Shown here: piece by piece, positions 32,521 to 43,779 of the stretch
How the letters are laid out: the number at the start of each line of letters is the position of its first letter
Numbering within the stretch: the stretch's first letter is position 1
NCBI GenBank assembly: GCA_051294375.1
Contig: CM119264.1
Span: 20,240,248 to 20,304,247, forward strand
Reading direction: 5' to 3'
DNA from: Paraspadella gotoi
Lineage: Eukaryota; Chaetognatha
DNA: 64,000 nt
Translations under genes and position numbers: made by a program
The notes under the pieces: model-generated
What the model saw: the letters and a program-made list of their open reading frames with translations, nothing else
Told to the model about the DNA's origin: nothing
The model's database searches: none

Positions 32521-33513
32521 CAGTAAAATATTTTTCCACATCTTTAACGCAATTCTATTCAGCCCCGATGTTGTTGTTGCGCATCTTTCCCTCTTTTCTG
32601 AGTGCTATAATAGTACTTTTTTGAACCAAAAAGAGGTGCAAGGCTTTTAGCATTACAAAATTTAAAAAAAAATAACTCTAACTAAATACCAAAAATTGTG
32701 GAAAACTAAATATGATTTTTTGCGACATTTTTCATTTGAAGTAACAATATTTTTTTGCCTCTAACTTCTAAACGATTTGACCTATAAAAAAAGGAAGGAA
32801 GCTACTGAAAGGAAATTCAATGTAAATTTAGAAACATTCTGATTTTTTTTAAATAAAACAAGTTTTGGAGTAGATATCCTATTATTATTATTGTCTGAAA
32901 ACCCTTGCAAATATTAAGAGAATGAAATTTTCACCATGTAGAATTGCAGATTGATGTTGATGTTGGTCTCTTTCCCTATTTTTTGCAATATATTCTCCGA
33001 ACACTTCTCTCAATGTTAAAAATCCTCTTCTTTGAGCGTTTTTAAAAGGTAGCTGATAGAGAGAGAGTGTGTGTGTCTGTTCATACTAATTCTTGTTCGT
33101 TGGCAGTAAGCCATGATTTTTTTAAAAAGAGAGGAGAAATAAAAAGATACAAAGAGACGGCGAGAGTTAGTGAGGCGCTGCCTTGTCCCAGACAAACAAT
33201 TTCCTTGACGTTGGCAAAACGACAAGTTGTTTTGTTGATCGTTTAACTTTTCAGGTATCCATTAATCAGGCATCACCATCAGCTTCATAAATTTTCCGCT
33301 TTGTCTCATGAGTTAGTTTGGTGACTGAAAGGGTTTTGGAGCGAGGATAGCAGTGGATGGAGGACTGGAGTAGGGAAATGACTTTGTTTTGATATTGGAT
33401 TATGAAAATTCGTTCTCTACGTTATTGTTTCCTTTTTGGTGCTGCAACAGTATGTGTATTATAACCTAAAACGAGCACTGTTTCAAATGTTTTTTTAAAT
33501 CTCACTGCTTTAT

Positions 33514-33861
33514 TTGAAAAGTTTTAACACGGCGAGTTGCCAACGGATTGCTAAAAGATTTTCGTTCGCGGTCGGAAGCTTAGGACTTTACGCCCACATT
33601 AATCGAATGGCCGCTTATGGGAATTCCTCGTATTTATCGGTCGAGAACAACTGTTTTAGCGTCGCTGACGTGAAAAGAAACGAGAATGACGATGACGACG
33701 ACGACGACTTCGAGCACAACGACGAGCATATTCACAAATATGGGATGGTCTGGTGTTCGAGGCAGGGTCCTATTAAAATTTTTGGGAAATGTATGAAAAT
33801 TTGCAAATTACTTGTTTCACTATTTTCTATTTTTATATTTTATGAAGGATTTACTATTTAA
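33514..33861 (+). CDS. Open frame inside the Tc1-like element, unrecognised
   Basis: 115 codons from ATG: a basic, hydroxylated, Arg-spaced N-terminus (MKSFNTASCQRIAKRFSF) that would suit a mitochondrial presequence, then VENNCFSVADVKRNEN, a poly-Asp run from a GAC microsatellite, and HIHKYGMVWC. The last ~25 residues are translation of the right inverted end, so any real exon stops earlier (possible donor in ATGGTCTGG). No family recognised; it may be captured host sequence or chance. Confidence 0.3.
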   Translation: MKSFNTASCQRIAKRFSFAVGSLGLYAHINRMAAYGNSSYLSVENNCFSVADVKRNENDDDDDDDFEHNDEHIHKYGMVWCSRQGPIKIFGKCMKICKLLVSLFSIFIFYEGFTI

Positions 33862-33930
33862 TCTATATTCTTTAAATATATATGTATTTCTTTCTTAAAA
33901 ATATTTTACTTATCATTATATCTAATAATT

Positions 33931-34492
33931 CATTTTGGGAAGGGGAAGTCAGTGTTGTCTTCTGGAAATAGAGGGAGCATCTCTACAACACAAGGTTAGA
34001 TTACTATATATCTATATTATTATTATTATTATCTATATATCTATATTATTTTGATATGCGATGCAAGCTAAAACATTTACCTAAAATAAGATAACGGTAA
34101 GTTAAATATTTTTCTAATTGAAAATTTGGGAATATGTTAGGGAGCCTCCCACTTTCTAAAATCGTGAAATCGACCACGAATTATCGACGACGACGATGAC
34201 AACAATGAAAACAACCATGACGACGAAGGCCAAAATGTATTTCGACCTGATCGAGCTTGGAACTTAAAACTAAGAATAGAAGCCGCTTGATCAAGCCGCG
34301 AGAGGACTTGACATGCATTTTGACATGGGCGCGTATACGTTGAAAGACTATAAATAGAGAAAGGGAAAGATATCTAAAATTTCTAAATCTAAAGATTAAA
34401 AGAGAGAATTAAAAATAGAGGGCCATTTTTTTATAAAACAAAAAAAAAGGAAAATAAATTTCAGGGGTTAAGTAAATCACTAAATTTACAAT
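33931..34492. other. Spacer with GAC/ATGACGACG-rich patch
   Basis: A TAT/ATT-rich tract near 34005-34050 and a GACGACGACGATGAC patch near 34190. No gene called. Confidence 0.5.
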
Positions 34493-35140
34493 TGAAGAGA
34501 CAATAATTATTGTTATGTGTTAGTAACAGAACCGTTCAATATAAGCAGTCCGTGAGCTTCTGATCAGGCTGTAACACCGTGTGACGGGCGGGTTAAGCGC
34601 CCCGTCCCTCTTAACTGCTAGGCGACCACTGGGCTAGAATCCCGGACCTTTGGGTTGAGAGGCGAATGACTTGCCTCCGGCACCAATGGCCGCTGATGAA
34701 CAGTTGGTGGATTTTAGTCCACCATACATCCCTCCCTCCAGTAGAGAGAAGTCTGTTGTGTCTCTTCAGTGAATTGTTGTTGTTGGTGGAAAGTTCATCA
34801 CCAAGTTGAGGCATGTCGCCTGATGTGTTGTTGGCAGAAAGTGCATCGCCAGGTTGAGGCATGTCGCCTGAAAGTGTTGTTGATGCTGTTGTGTTTGGAG
34901 GTTGGGCTCACCAATGAAGAGACAGTAATTATTGTTATGTGTTAGTGACAGAACCATTTAATATAAGCAGTCCCTGAGCTTTAGATCACCGTGTTACAGG
35001 CGGGTTAAGCGCCCCATTCCTCTTAACTGCTAGGCGACCACCGGGCAAGAACCCAGGATCTTTGGGTTGGGAGGCGAATGACTTGCCTCCTGCACCAATG
35101 GCCGGTGATGAACGGTTGGTGGATTTTAGTTCACCATACA
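34493..35140 (-). mobile_element. TRIM-like miniature LTR retrotransposon, copy B (complete)
   Basis: Minus-strand order: 5' LTR 35140-34915 (TGTATGGTGAACTAAAATCC ... CTCTTCA), primer-binding-site-like TTGGTGAGCCC (34914-34904), core 34914-34729 with the mini-frame MPQPGDALS / SGDMPQLGDELS, polypurine TGGAGGGAGGGA, 3' LTR 34728-34493. Total 648 bases with no pol. TACAAT flanks both sides if the LTR is taken to begin four bases later (TGGTGAAC), a possible target duplication. Trans-mobilisation by an autonomous Ty3/gypsy relative is inferred. Confidence 0.9.
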
Positions 35141-35890
35141 ATGAATGGAATGAAAGTATGTGTTCAGGAAATGTCCTCGCAAAAAGTTTTAATTTATTTA
35201 TCCAAATTTGGATAACGACAAAGGAAAAAGTGACTTTCCGCAAGTGATGAGTGAAAGAGGGAAAATCCACGCAGTAAACGCTTTTGTCACCCCACGCGAC
35301 TAAAAAGTCGGATGACGAACCGAGAATTGAGATGCGAAGAAAATATATGATCCGATAAAACTAATTTGTTGCTGCTTATTTCATCTTTGATCTCTGATAT
35401 TTCCTCAATATCTTTTTATTTACGATCTCGTTTACTTAAAGGTAATTCCGTTAACGATACGACATCCGGTAAACGAAATCCATTATCGCACACATCTTGC
35501 ACCTACAGTTTTAAAAATAAAACTCAAGTATTATGTTTTGATAAGTTTTATTAAGTTCCATTATGTATTAAGTTACTCTTATTGTTACATATTTATATAG
35601 TATACATAATTGCTTTTTTCTTATATCTGCTCGTTAAACTGCAATCTTTTGAGGGACATACATACTAAGAGATGGGTTTGTTGTTAACAAAAGACAGTTT
35701 AGAAGATAACTAATGAGCTTTTTCCGCGCGACTCCATAACCCTGAAGAATAGAGAAAGTCTTTACCGCGAGGAATTGAAAGTGCTTCGTCTCAAAGGATC
35801 AATTTATTCTAATCTCACCTGGATTGGGTTTTTTTTTCGAACTAATAATATTTAAATGTCAAAACTACATGTTTTCCTCTATTAAAATGC
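35141..35890. other. Spacer, no gene recognised
   Basis: AT-rich. Small frames on both strands show no signature. Confidence 0.5.
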
Positions 35891-36033
35891 TTATGTTTTT
35901 AATTTATACTGATGCCAAACTGATGTCTCCCGTGCAACAAATGCTCTTTTTTCAGCTCGAAGTCTCGGTGGAGCTGATCCCTCCCATGCCGAGACTCCAG
36001 GGATTTGATCTTTTAGAAACTGGAAAAGATTAA
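35891..36033. CDS. Candidate exon, strand unresolved
   Basis: Plus strand: acceptor CTCTTTTTTCAG at 35944-35955, then LEVSVELIPPMPRLQGFDLL and a stop at 36033. Minus strand: acceptor AATCTTTTCCAG, then FLKDQIPGVSAWEGSAPPRL from 36019, open to a stop at 35891. Both look coding-like. No family recognised. Confidence 0.25.
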
Positions 36034-36095
36034 TTTTCTAGAGTTAAACTAGAAAAAATTAGAATGTACAACAACAATAATATTCTCTTTTAAAT

Positions 36096-36132
36096 ATGGA
36101 TAATTTTTATATTGGTTGTACCAATTTCATGT
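36096..36132 (+). repeat. Family C 3' end fragment
   Basis: ATGGATAATTTTTATATTGG then TTGTACCAATTTCAT: the invariant 3' end of family C with everything 5' of it missing. A second such fragment lies at 38948-39010. Confidence 0.75.
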
Positions 36133-36300
36133 AATATTTTCTTTAGTCATTTCATTTCATTTCTCGAAATTCTTGGAAATGAAATGATTTTAAAAACGGT
36201 TCTTGGTTTTTTATGCTGAAGAAGAAGTTTAACATTTTAAAACACATACTGTATGTACGTAGTTTAATAAAAAAATATTTCTCGTCGTGCAACGATTTTT

Positions 36301-36467
36301 CTAAATTTTCTTGAAAGGCAAAAACCCCAATCCCATTGTAAAATTCCCCGCGTACACTTCCAGGTTCCCAACGCTGCCTCGTTTTAGTCTTTCACATTTT
36401 TTTATGCCCCTCACGCGTTCATTTCTCGTCATGACTTCTCGCCATCTTTTTGTTGTCGCTCGAAAAA
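36301..36467 (-). CDS. Candidate exon C of unrecognised gene
   Basis: It follows a ten-T acceptor (TTTTTTTTTTCAG) and stays open for 54 codons in the frame compatible with exon B. Phase 0 would instead stop after FFERQQKDGEKS. Confidence 0.3.
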
Positions 36468-39400
36468 CTGAAAAAAAAAAATAGAAACTCGACAAGCAAT
36501 AATCATTTCACAAGAAAAAAGAACATCGGACTGAAAACAACTAATATTTTTCTAAGCTTATCCTCCCGAAAAAAAATTAAGGCAATAACGGCTCAACGTG
36601 ACGGGGGACAACAACGACGACTGCTGTGGAGAAGTTGTTTGCTGATTGCTCGAACGAGAATGAGATGACATCAAGTACCTAATATTGATTTTTCTCTTTT
36701 TAATTATGACTTTTTTTTCCTAGAAAAGAACGTTTGATATTGCGTCACAGTTCTTAATCGCCCTAAACGTGAAGAAAATAAAAAGTAATAAGAAAACGGG
36801 GACGATGAGACAGAAAAAGCGATCAATAATGTTTGCACGAAAAAAAGATCGAGAGAATAATGAAGAAAACGTAGTGGAAAGAAAACAGCGAGGAGCAAGA
36901 GAGGGTGGAAAGGATAGGAATTGGCAAGAGTATTTAAAAAACAAGAACGTTAAAGAAAGTGCGAACGAACGAACAAACGTTTAAAAGAAGGCAGGAACGA
37001 AGGAACAAGCAAAATGTTATTAGTGACACCGTAACAGTTCAGTTTAAGCCTTTGAATTCGATTTACATGAAATGACGCAGCCACTGCTATGGACTAATAT
37101 TTTGTTAAAATTGTTGTCAATAGAACGATAAGAGAACGATATGGCACAAATAATTGGGTCAAACGGGTGTTCTATAACGGGGAGTGAATCAAAATTTAGA
37201 ATATTATTTACCATCAGATTTTATAGGCAAAAATTATTAATTATCTTTTTATAATACACTAAAATAATAACTGATGTTTTCTGTTTTTTATATAGGTTTT
37301 ATTTTTCTCATGCTCTTACAATATGCTGCGCTACTAAAAATAATGCAACATTGGTAGAATTTGCTCTGCGCCGGTTTAGTGCTTAAAACCACTACTAAAT
37401 ATGTTAATGTTCCCTATCAGTATGTTATATTATTAAGAAGGTTATTAAGAATAAGACTAAGTCGGGAAATCGTGCGCTCAAGCCCGAGTCGATTAGAGCC
37501 ATTTATAAGGATGCTGCAGGTAGGAATTGTAGCATACTCAAAACAAACAATATGTACGCTAGTAGCTCATTTCTATGGTAAAAGGAAAATTCGAAGGAGA
37601 GCAAATAAAGAACTCCATTTAGAAATATTTATTAGGACATATTATCTTTACTATCCTATGGCCATTTAACTGTCGCAGTTTAACAAGACCTATTTTAACC
37701 TTAACTAATAAAAGTAAATAGCTTAATGCAATCTCCTGCATCATCAGATGAAAGAAAAATACTTCCTTAGATTTTTGCTACTGATAATTTTGTAGGTGTT
37801 AAAAGCTTATTTAATAGGCTATATTTTCTGTTAATTTCAACCAATTTTATTTATTTTTGTTTAACAAATTATGATAAAGACTGAAACTGCAACTTTTTGA
37901 CTTTAAAATTAATTCATAGGCAAACTATAAATGATTTAAGCAAATAAATTTACACAGGGGTAAAGAAGATAAGGAAGAACGGATTTTCAAAGTAAAAAAT
38001 ATTTCTCAACTTTTCTTGGCATTCAAATCATAGGTCGTAAGTAAAAATGGACAAAAATGGACATAATTTTTTTTCCTAAAAGTTGCCAAAATGGTACTCT
38101 TTTTATCATTAGAAACGGGTGGAGATGTTTCTAACCAATCCTTCGTTTGGCCCAATTTGTGTTGTGGCACAAAGTTAATCAACATTGTAAGTAACAACTG
38201 AACAATAGTGGAAAGAGTCGTTTTTTGCCTAAATGCAACGTTTGTATGCGGAACCACTCTTGGGGTTATTATGCATGGCTGTAACAAAGGGCATTGTTGT
38301 ATACAGCTGAAAAAATAAAGATTTCAGCTGCAGCAACATTTTAATTTTTGACTGAATGATTTTCGGGTCTGATAATATCCACATCTAATTCCCCTAAACT
38401 GCGAAGAGGGGCGTTTTTAAGAGTGAGACCTATATGACTTTCAACCAATATATCAATGACAATGACTGATGGTATCTTGTTCATAATTAACTTTTAGAAT
38501 TTTCGTATGTAACTTTCCACTACGCTTACTGTACATGTATTTATATATCTCTTTAGTCCTTACAAAAACCGAAAAAAAAGAATGAACGCCATTCGAGCGT
38601 TTACTGTTTTTCTCTTAATTTGTATTCAAACGGAAAATGATTTTCAACAGGCAAACAGCGTTTCTCTTCTAACAAGACGAAAATTTGCATGAATAAAATC
38701 TGAAATTCACTTTTTAAAAAAAAATTTTTCTCAAAAAAATCTCTTTGCGTGGGTACAAAGAAAGTTAGGAAATTCTTGGATGATTCCAAAAAAAGCGTGG
38801 TATCTTAAAATCCATCAGCACGTAAAGTTATGCCTGGGGTTCGAGCCCAGTGCCCGCCTTACAGTAGAGGCCCAGAAATATATATAGCGATTATACAATG
38901 CGGTTTAAATATTGAGACCAAAGAAAACCGAAAAAAGCTGTAATTAACTCAGGGGCAAGATAGCTTATTTATTAAATGAATGGGCAATTTTTATATTGGT
39001 TGTACCGATTTTTTTTTTTTTTTGGATATTATGTTTAAGCTCTATAAATTTCGCTACATAACTATTATTAAAAAAACTTGAGATTTTACTGAAAATAGCT
39101 TAAAATCAGCTTGATGGCGGCCAATGGGCGCCGACCATACAGCTACTATATACAACGCACAGCCATAAACCACTCACGGTAATGATTCTCTGAAGCATTG
39201 GTCGAGAACGTGACCGTCGTTAACAAATTGCTTGTTGACAGCGGAGAAATTGCATTTATACCGTCGCCGTAAATTCTTCTTTTATTCTCCAATCTTTTTT
39301 CACTCCTTCCTCCTCCTCACGTTCCTCCTTTAAATCCTCTCTTCGCTCATCCTCCCATCCTCCATATTCTCCATTTACTCTCATCGGTACGTTCTCCTCC

Positions 39401-40458
39401 TCCTCCTTCTCTTCCTCCCCCTCTCCACCCCGCCTCGCCTCACTCCGCCTTCTCCACCACCGGTAACAGGCCGAGTCTTTGACGAAACCAACGACCAAGT
39501 TGACGATGAGATTCCCCTCCTCCTCGTCGTCCTCGTCCATCTCCCATGCTTTTTTTTCCTGGACATTGGGAAAATAATGTATTACAATAGTCATTCTATT
39601 CGGGTAATTTACTTTTAGTTTAGTTTCAAATGTACCTTCAACTGAATATTTATCCAAGATTAATACATATTACATAATGTAAAAAAAGAAAGGTAATCTC
39701 CTCGATCCTTCAAAGGAGGAATATTAAACAGTTAAAAAGCAGGAATAGATTAAAAACGTGCTTTGTTAACTTATGTTTTTCCTATCTTTACATATGTATC
39801 TGTTTCTCTGCGTAACTTCGTTTCAATGAAGTTTCAAGCTTGCCGCCCTCATCGTTGAACGAGCTTTCAAGTTTTAAGCTTGGATTTACGCATTCTGTCG
39901 CGCGACTAACTTCCTAATCTCGGAGTTATAACGTAAAATTTAAATATTCACATCAGAACTAACCACTTGAACCATGTATAACTATTAACAGAAAATTTTA
40001 ATACCGTATGGCAACAGCCGGGTTGCCTGTGATGCCCATTGGGATGGGGCATCTCACTGTTGGCTTTAAGGGCTTCAGTGGCGCCGCCTGCCACGGTTAC
40101 TCTAGGATAGTCTTGCTTTGCCAACGCAGAGGGAAGTTGTTCCCCCTCTGAGCCAATGGGATTGGCTGAACGACGGTGGATGTGACTCAGTGTGATTATA
40201 CCGCCACAACCGACCCTTTTTTAATAAAACTGAGGCAGGGTTTGACCTTTATTCTAATATTTCTAATTATGCATATTTATGAGCTTTATGTTTCATTGAC
40301 AAAGAATCGCTTCTCGCTTCAACTCACCTTAACTTCTCGCTTCAACTCACCTGAATGGGCTCTGGTTTCACCCTCAACGGAATCCCCAACTCTTTTCTGA
40401 TTTCCGCGTCGAGCTCTTCGTCAGTCGCCGCCCACTCTTGGGTGGGGAACACGATTTG
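36301..40458 (-). CDS. Possible three-exon gene, unrecognised
   Basis: Three minus-strand segments can be joined in phase: 40458-40351 (36 codons), 39558-39444 (38 codons plus one base) and 36467-36301 (to a stop). The first is the best: acceptor CTTCGCAG, donor GTGAGT, and an acidic helix-like sequence QIVFPTQEWAATDEELDAEI. The second starts EKKAWEMDEDDEEEGNLIVN. The third is basic (FRATTKRWREVMTRNE) and ends LGFLPFKKI. I do not recognise the family, and exons upstream of 40458 were not found. The second and third joins are hypotheses; 39558 could instead stay open to a stop at 39256 through low-complexity Glu/Arg sequence. Confidence 0.35.
36500..38947. other. Intron or intergenic; no feature supported
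   Basis: Mixed AT-rich sequence with a purine-rich patch (36760-37000). Frames at 37361-37669 (plus) and 38006-38287 (minus) show no signature. A B-box-like GGGGTTCGAGCCC near 38837 marks a short tRNA-like fragment. Confidence 0.45.
38948..39010 (+). repeat. Family C 3' end fragment with T tail
   Basis: AGGGGCAAGATAGCTTATTT to TTGGTTGTACC, followed by a 17-T run. The 5' part of the family is missing. Confidence 0.75.
39444..39558 (-). CDS. Candidate exon B of unrecognised gene
   Basis: Acceptor AATGTCCAG and possible donor GTGAGG. Acidic start, then a hydrophobic NLIVNLVVGFV and YRWWRRR. Phase 0 in, matching exon A. Confidence 0.4.
40010..40225 (+). repeat. GC-rich SINE-like block
   Basis: GGTTGCCTGTGATGCCCATT, GGATGGGGCATCTCACTG and CCACGGTTACTCTAGGAT stand out from AT-rich flanks. 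No second copy is in the window, so the repeat nature is inferred from composition. Confidence 0.35.
40351..40458 (-). CDS. Candidate exon A of unrecognised gene
   Basis: 108 bases, phase 0-0, with consensus splice sites on both ends. Encodes QIVFPTQEWAATDEEL ... RKELGIPLRVKPEPIQ. The donor and next ~20 bases are tandemly duplicated (GTGAGTTGAAGCGAG twice), giving two potential 5' splice sites. Confidence 0.5.
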
Positions 40459-41095
40459 CTGCGAAGGAGGGACGAGGAGGGATGAGAGGAGGAGGAGGAG
40501 GTGAAGGTGAGGGAGTATGGGTGAAAAAATGAATTTTTCTGTTCACTCGGCGCGGCAAGTCGGCAATTAAGAGGAAACATGAACGTTTCTGTTAGAGCGG
40601 CAAGGGAGCGAATGATTAAGACTTAAGAGAGTAAATACTGAAGAGGGCTAATTCAGGAGATTGAGCAATCTTGGTGAGTCCATGAGTATGAAACAGAAAA
40701 AAAAAACAAAAAACGACGAAACCATCAAAGTTGTAGAAAAGAGCGACAGACAAAAAATAAATTGACAAAGTACAAAATCAGTCTGGAGTATTAATTCATT
40801 TTTTAATGTTTTTAAAAAATGAAATTCGCATAAATATATGACAAATTTTATCTTATCCATCCTTTAATTCACTGAACCCGATTTCAATCGCAAATCCGTC
40901 CAAAAAGAAATGAGTCGCTTGACCCGAAGGCCAATTCGTTGTTTTTTTTTTGAACGCTTTATTTTCTCCAACTTGATTCCCCCAAAATTTATGTGTCTTT
41001 CACGAAATTTAGTATCGCTTGGTTTTCTATTTATTTCTTATCCGGGTATTTATTTGACACGTTTTTCATGAGACATTACTTGTTTTGCATTAGAG
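40459..41095. other. Spacer; no feature
   Basis: GAGGAGG-rich patch (40470-40500) then AT-rich sequence. Confidence 0.5.
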
Positions 41096-41096
41096 A

Positions 41097-41687
41097 ACAA
41101 GTTTGAGCAAACAATGTCGGATCTGCCCTCGATCATTATCGGTAATTAATTAATTAATTAATTAATTCAAGTTAATTAATTAATTAGGCAATTAATTAAT
41201 TAATTTGATCCAAAATGTTTGTTTTGATTGATTAGTCGACTGATTAATTAATTATTGAATAATTATTTGACTAATTGATTATTTAACTGATTAATTATTT
41301 AATTAATTAATACACCTTGCATTTACATTTAATATAAAAAGGAAAAAAAGCATAATCAATTATTCAATTAGTGAAACTGTTTTTTGTTTTTCATTTAAAC
41401 TCATTTCCACTCAAATGATTCCATCAAAACTTGATTTTCACTAATCACACATTTCCTACTCACACACAAAATTTCCGATCAATCGCCCATCCACTCGGAG
41501 TAATAGTAATATTCAAATAGTGATATTTATTTTTTATTTTTTCCATTTTAACTCATTTCCACTCGGACGATTCCATCGAAACTTCATACCAGCTCATCAC
41601 ACAGTTCCCTACCCACACACAAAATTCATTCCAATCCATCCATCACAATCACGAGTAATTGGTGTATTTGCTAAGGTGGGATGGACG

Positions 41688-41718
<31 letters not shown>

Positions 41719-41768
41719 GACGGACGGACATCTTTTTTTTTGGCCTAATTTATCATAATTCGATGGAT
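41097..41768 (-). repeat. Family B element, copy 4, reverse, one end truncated
   Basis: AACAAGTTTGAGCAAACAAT then GTCGGATCTGCC, TTAATTAA tract, GAAATTTTGTGTG-type motifs in reverse, and ACAGACAGACAG/GGACGGAC. It stops at TTATCATAATTCG without the hairpin end. Confidence 0.85.
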
Positions 41769-41987
41769 TGATATAGATTGGTAACGCGCAAGAAAAAAGG
41801 CGACGCATTTGTGCGGAGCACACGCTGACAAATGCGATAGCCAACTTAAATGTGTCACGTAAAGGTCAAAATATTTAAGATTAAAACTGGTAAGCGATGA
41901 GAGGGAAACTCGATATTCTAACCAATGTTATGCATAGTAAAGTATTTATAAAATAGAAAAAGACTCACGAAATTAAACTATATTATT
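41769..41987. other. Short spacer before the LTR element
   Basis: No feature; its last four bases, TTAT, form the left target duplication. Confidence 0.6.
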
Positions 41988-42517
41988 GTAGATTCGAACC
42001 CGGGATGAATCAGCCACGTTCGGTGATCAGCCATGTCGCCAACCTTGCAGTTAGAAATATTATTCTCACAGATATTATTTAAAGTTACACATAATATTTA
42101 TTTTACCTTTTGTTTAACAAGACAAAGAATCAAATCAATTACAAATAATCAGCTGATTTTGTTTGTTTCCATCTTGTATCCATTCAATTGGAAATCAATT
42201 TTACAAAGCAAATGAAAATATAACAACTTCCTTAAAACTAATAGTGTTATTAATTTATCTGATTATTCTTTGTTCTATTGTCTTTTCGTAATAATGTATA
42301 ATTAATATTAATTTATTCGACTTGCTTTGTTTTGCTATATAGATACTTTCAATTTGTTGTCGGCAAAAGCATGGAATTCTATCATGCTTTGATTATTTTA
42401 TTAAGGTTCCTTTTATAATATAACCAAACAAGTGGTTAGCATTAACTTTAATCCTCGAAAGTTAAGAAACTTTTATCAGCGCTAACGACGCAACTTAAAC
42501 TTCCGGTGCCATCCACA
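41988..42517 (+). repeat. 5' LTR
   Basis: 530 bases, TG...CA ends, followed directly by the primer-binding site. Differs from the 3' LTR chiefly by single-base gaps, e.g. ACATAATATTTA against ACAAGTATTTAATATTTA. Confidence 0.93.
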
Positions 42518-42535
42518 TTGGTGAACTCGCGACGA
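42518..42535 (+). promoter_or_regulatory. Primer-binding site
   Basis: TTGGTGAACTCGCGACG begins one base past the LTR CA. TGG at the start fits pairing with a tRNA CCA end. Confidence 0.8.
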
Positions 42536-42539
42536 ATCC

Positions 42540-43159
42540 TTTCCACCTTCAACCGGCCCAACATCAAAGCAATATGGATGAGCGATCCCAGAGACTCGCC
42601 AAACCGCCCGCCTACGCACAACAAACGACTCTCAACGTCCGGCACAATTTCTACCCAGGCCGCGCATCCCGGGAGACGTCCTCCCACATGGCTGGTCGAC
42701 GCGACTGACGCGCTGCCTTGCGATTTTCCGCCAACGTCACCGACATCGAAACCTCGCCTCACGCGCCAACGGCGAAATGGGACCGCCCCCGCTCTGACGA
42801 CACAGAGGCGCTGCGCTCAGCCCTTGAGCGGCGCTGAAAGCCCTCGAGAAGAGAAGGAAACCGGAATTGCGTCCTTTGAACCCCAGAAATATGACATTTG
42901 GATTCGCAGGGTCGAGGCGGATTTGTCCGCGCCAGCATCAGGAAAGAAGGCGAGAAGTTTGGCAGCATCTTCGAGTCCAAAAATAAGCGTAAGACGGCAC
43001 CCGCGCGTCAAAGCGTTTCTCTACGGCGACCCATCGGAACCAAATGGAACGGAGTTGTCGCTACTCCGTAAAGAGTACGGCATGACGCGCCGCGACGAAA
43101 GCGGCGCTCCTCCCACAGCGGTTTTTGGCCGCGACGGGGTCTACGCCGTCCCAAACTAG
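42540..43159 (+). pseudogene. gag remnant
   Basis: An open plus-strand stretch ending at 43159. WIRRVEADLSA near 42900 resembles the gag segment WFxxVEAxFxx of the Ty3/gypsy group. The assignment rests on position plus this motif. No zinc knuckle seen. Confidence 0.6.
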
Positions 43160-43779
43160 CGCACTGGAGGAAAAAGTTAAGCCGTCACCACTTGACCGAA
43201 TCCCAGAAGGAAACGGTAGTCAGGGGTCTACCCCTCGAGTGAGGCGTGCCCTTGAAGGACAAAGTCGATGACTGGACGGCGTCGCAAACCTCGCCGACGC
43301 CGCTTGCAAATTCTTCGAGACTCGAAAGGGCGCCCGAACTCTCGGCAGTACCGGCTTCGACGAATCAACTCCACTACCATCGCAATCGTGGCGAAGACTC
43401 AAGAGTGAATGGCCGATAACGCAACGGCGGCGTCAACGCAAAATTCCAAGTCAATCGCCTGACCAAATCGCCCGCAGCAGTCTTACTGGCGCCCCCAGCA
43501 CAATCCAGCGGCTCTCAAACACATGCCCGCCCGCCAAATGCACGCCTTAACCAGATATGCCGCTGGCACTTAAAGTTGGAGACGCTGCTTACCGCTCGAA
43601 CGCGTGCGCCCGTAAAAGCGAACGCCGTGACAGGAAGGAGCCGCAGTCGGGGAAATGGCGCTTGCGGGCCAGCGGAAGGTGACACGCTGTGCCCCGCGCC
43701 AAAGATGATTCACCCGACAACTTTCTGCTTCATGTGAAGGACGCCAAGGTCGACGGCCGCCCATTGGCTCGTCGACGCG

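Larger units (their letters stand above)
32236..33930 (-). mobile_element. Tc1/mariner-like remnant with ~140-base inverted ends
   Basis: The inverted ends are 32236-32394 and 33792-33930. They share AAATCCTTCATAAAATATAA, AATAGAAAATAGTGAAACAA and TAATTTGCAAATTTTCATA in opposite orientation. Just inside the left end lies a minus-strand Tc1 transposase C-terminal remnant (32520-32437). The catalytic DDE part is not recognisable. About 1.2 kb of unrelated sequence, including the open frame at 33514, fills the rest. Confidence 0.75.

Noticed and set aside
36769-36984. Lys/Arg/Glu-rich 71-codon frame
   Set aside because: Purine-rich low-complexity DNA; no signature.
38006-38287. 93-codon minus-strand frame that looked transposase-like
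   Set aside because: No catalytic or family motif could be named.
39256-39657. 133-codon minus-strand frame
   Set aside because: The whole frame includes low-complexity Glu/Arg sequence; only the part after the acceptor at 39558 is kept as a candidate exon.
42448-43011. Minus-strand frames over gag
   Set aside because: Shadows of the plus-strand gag region.
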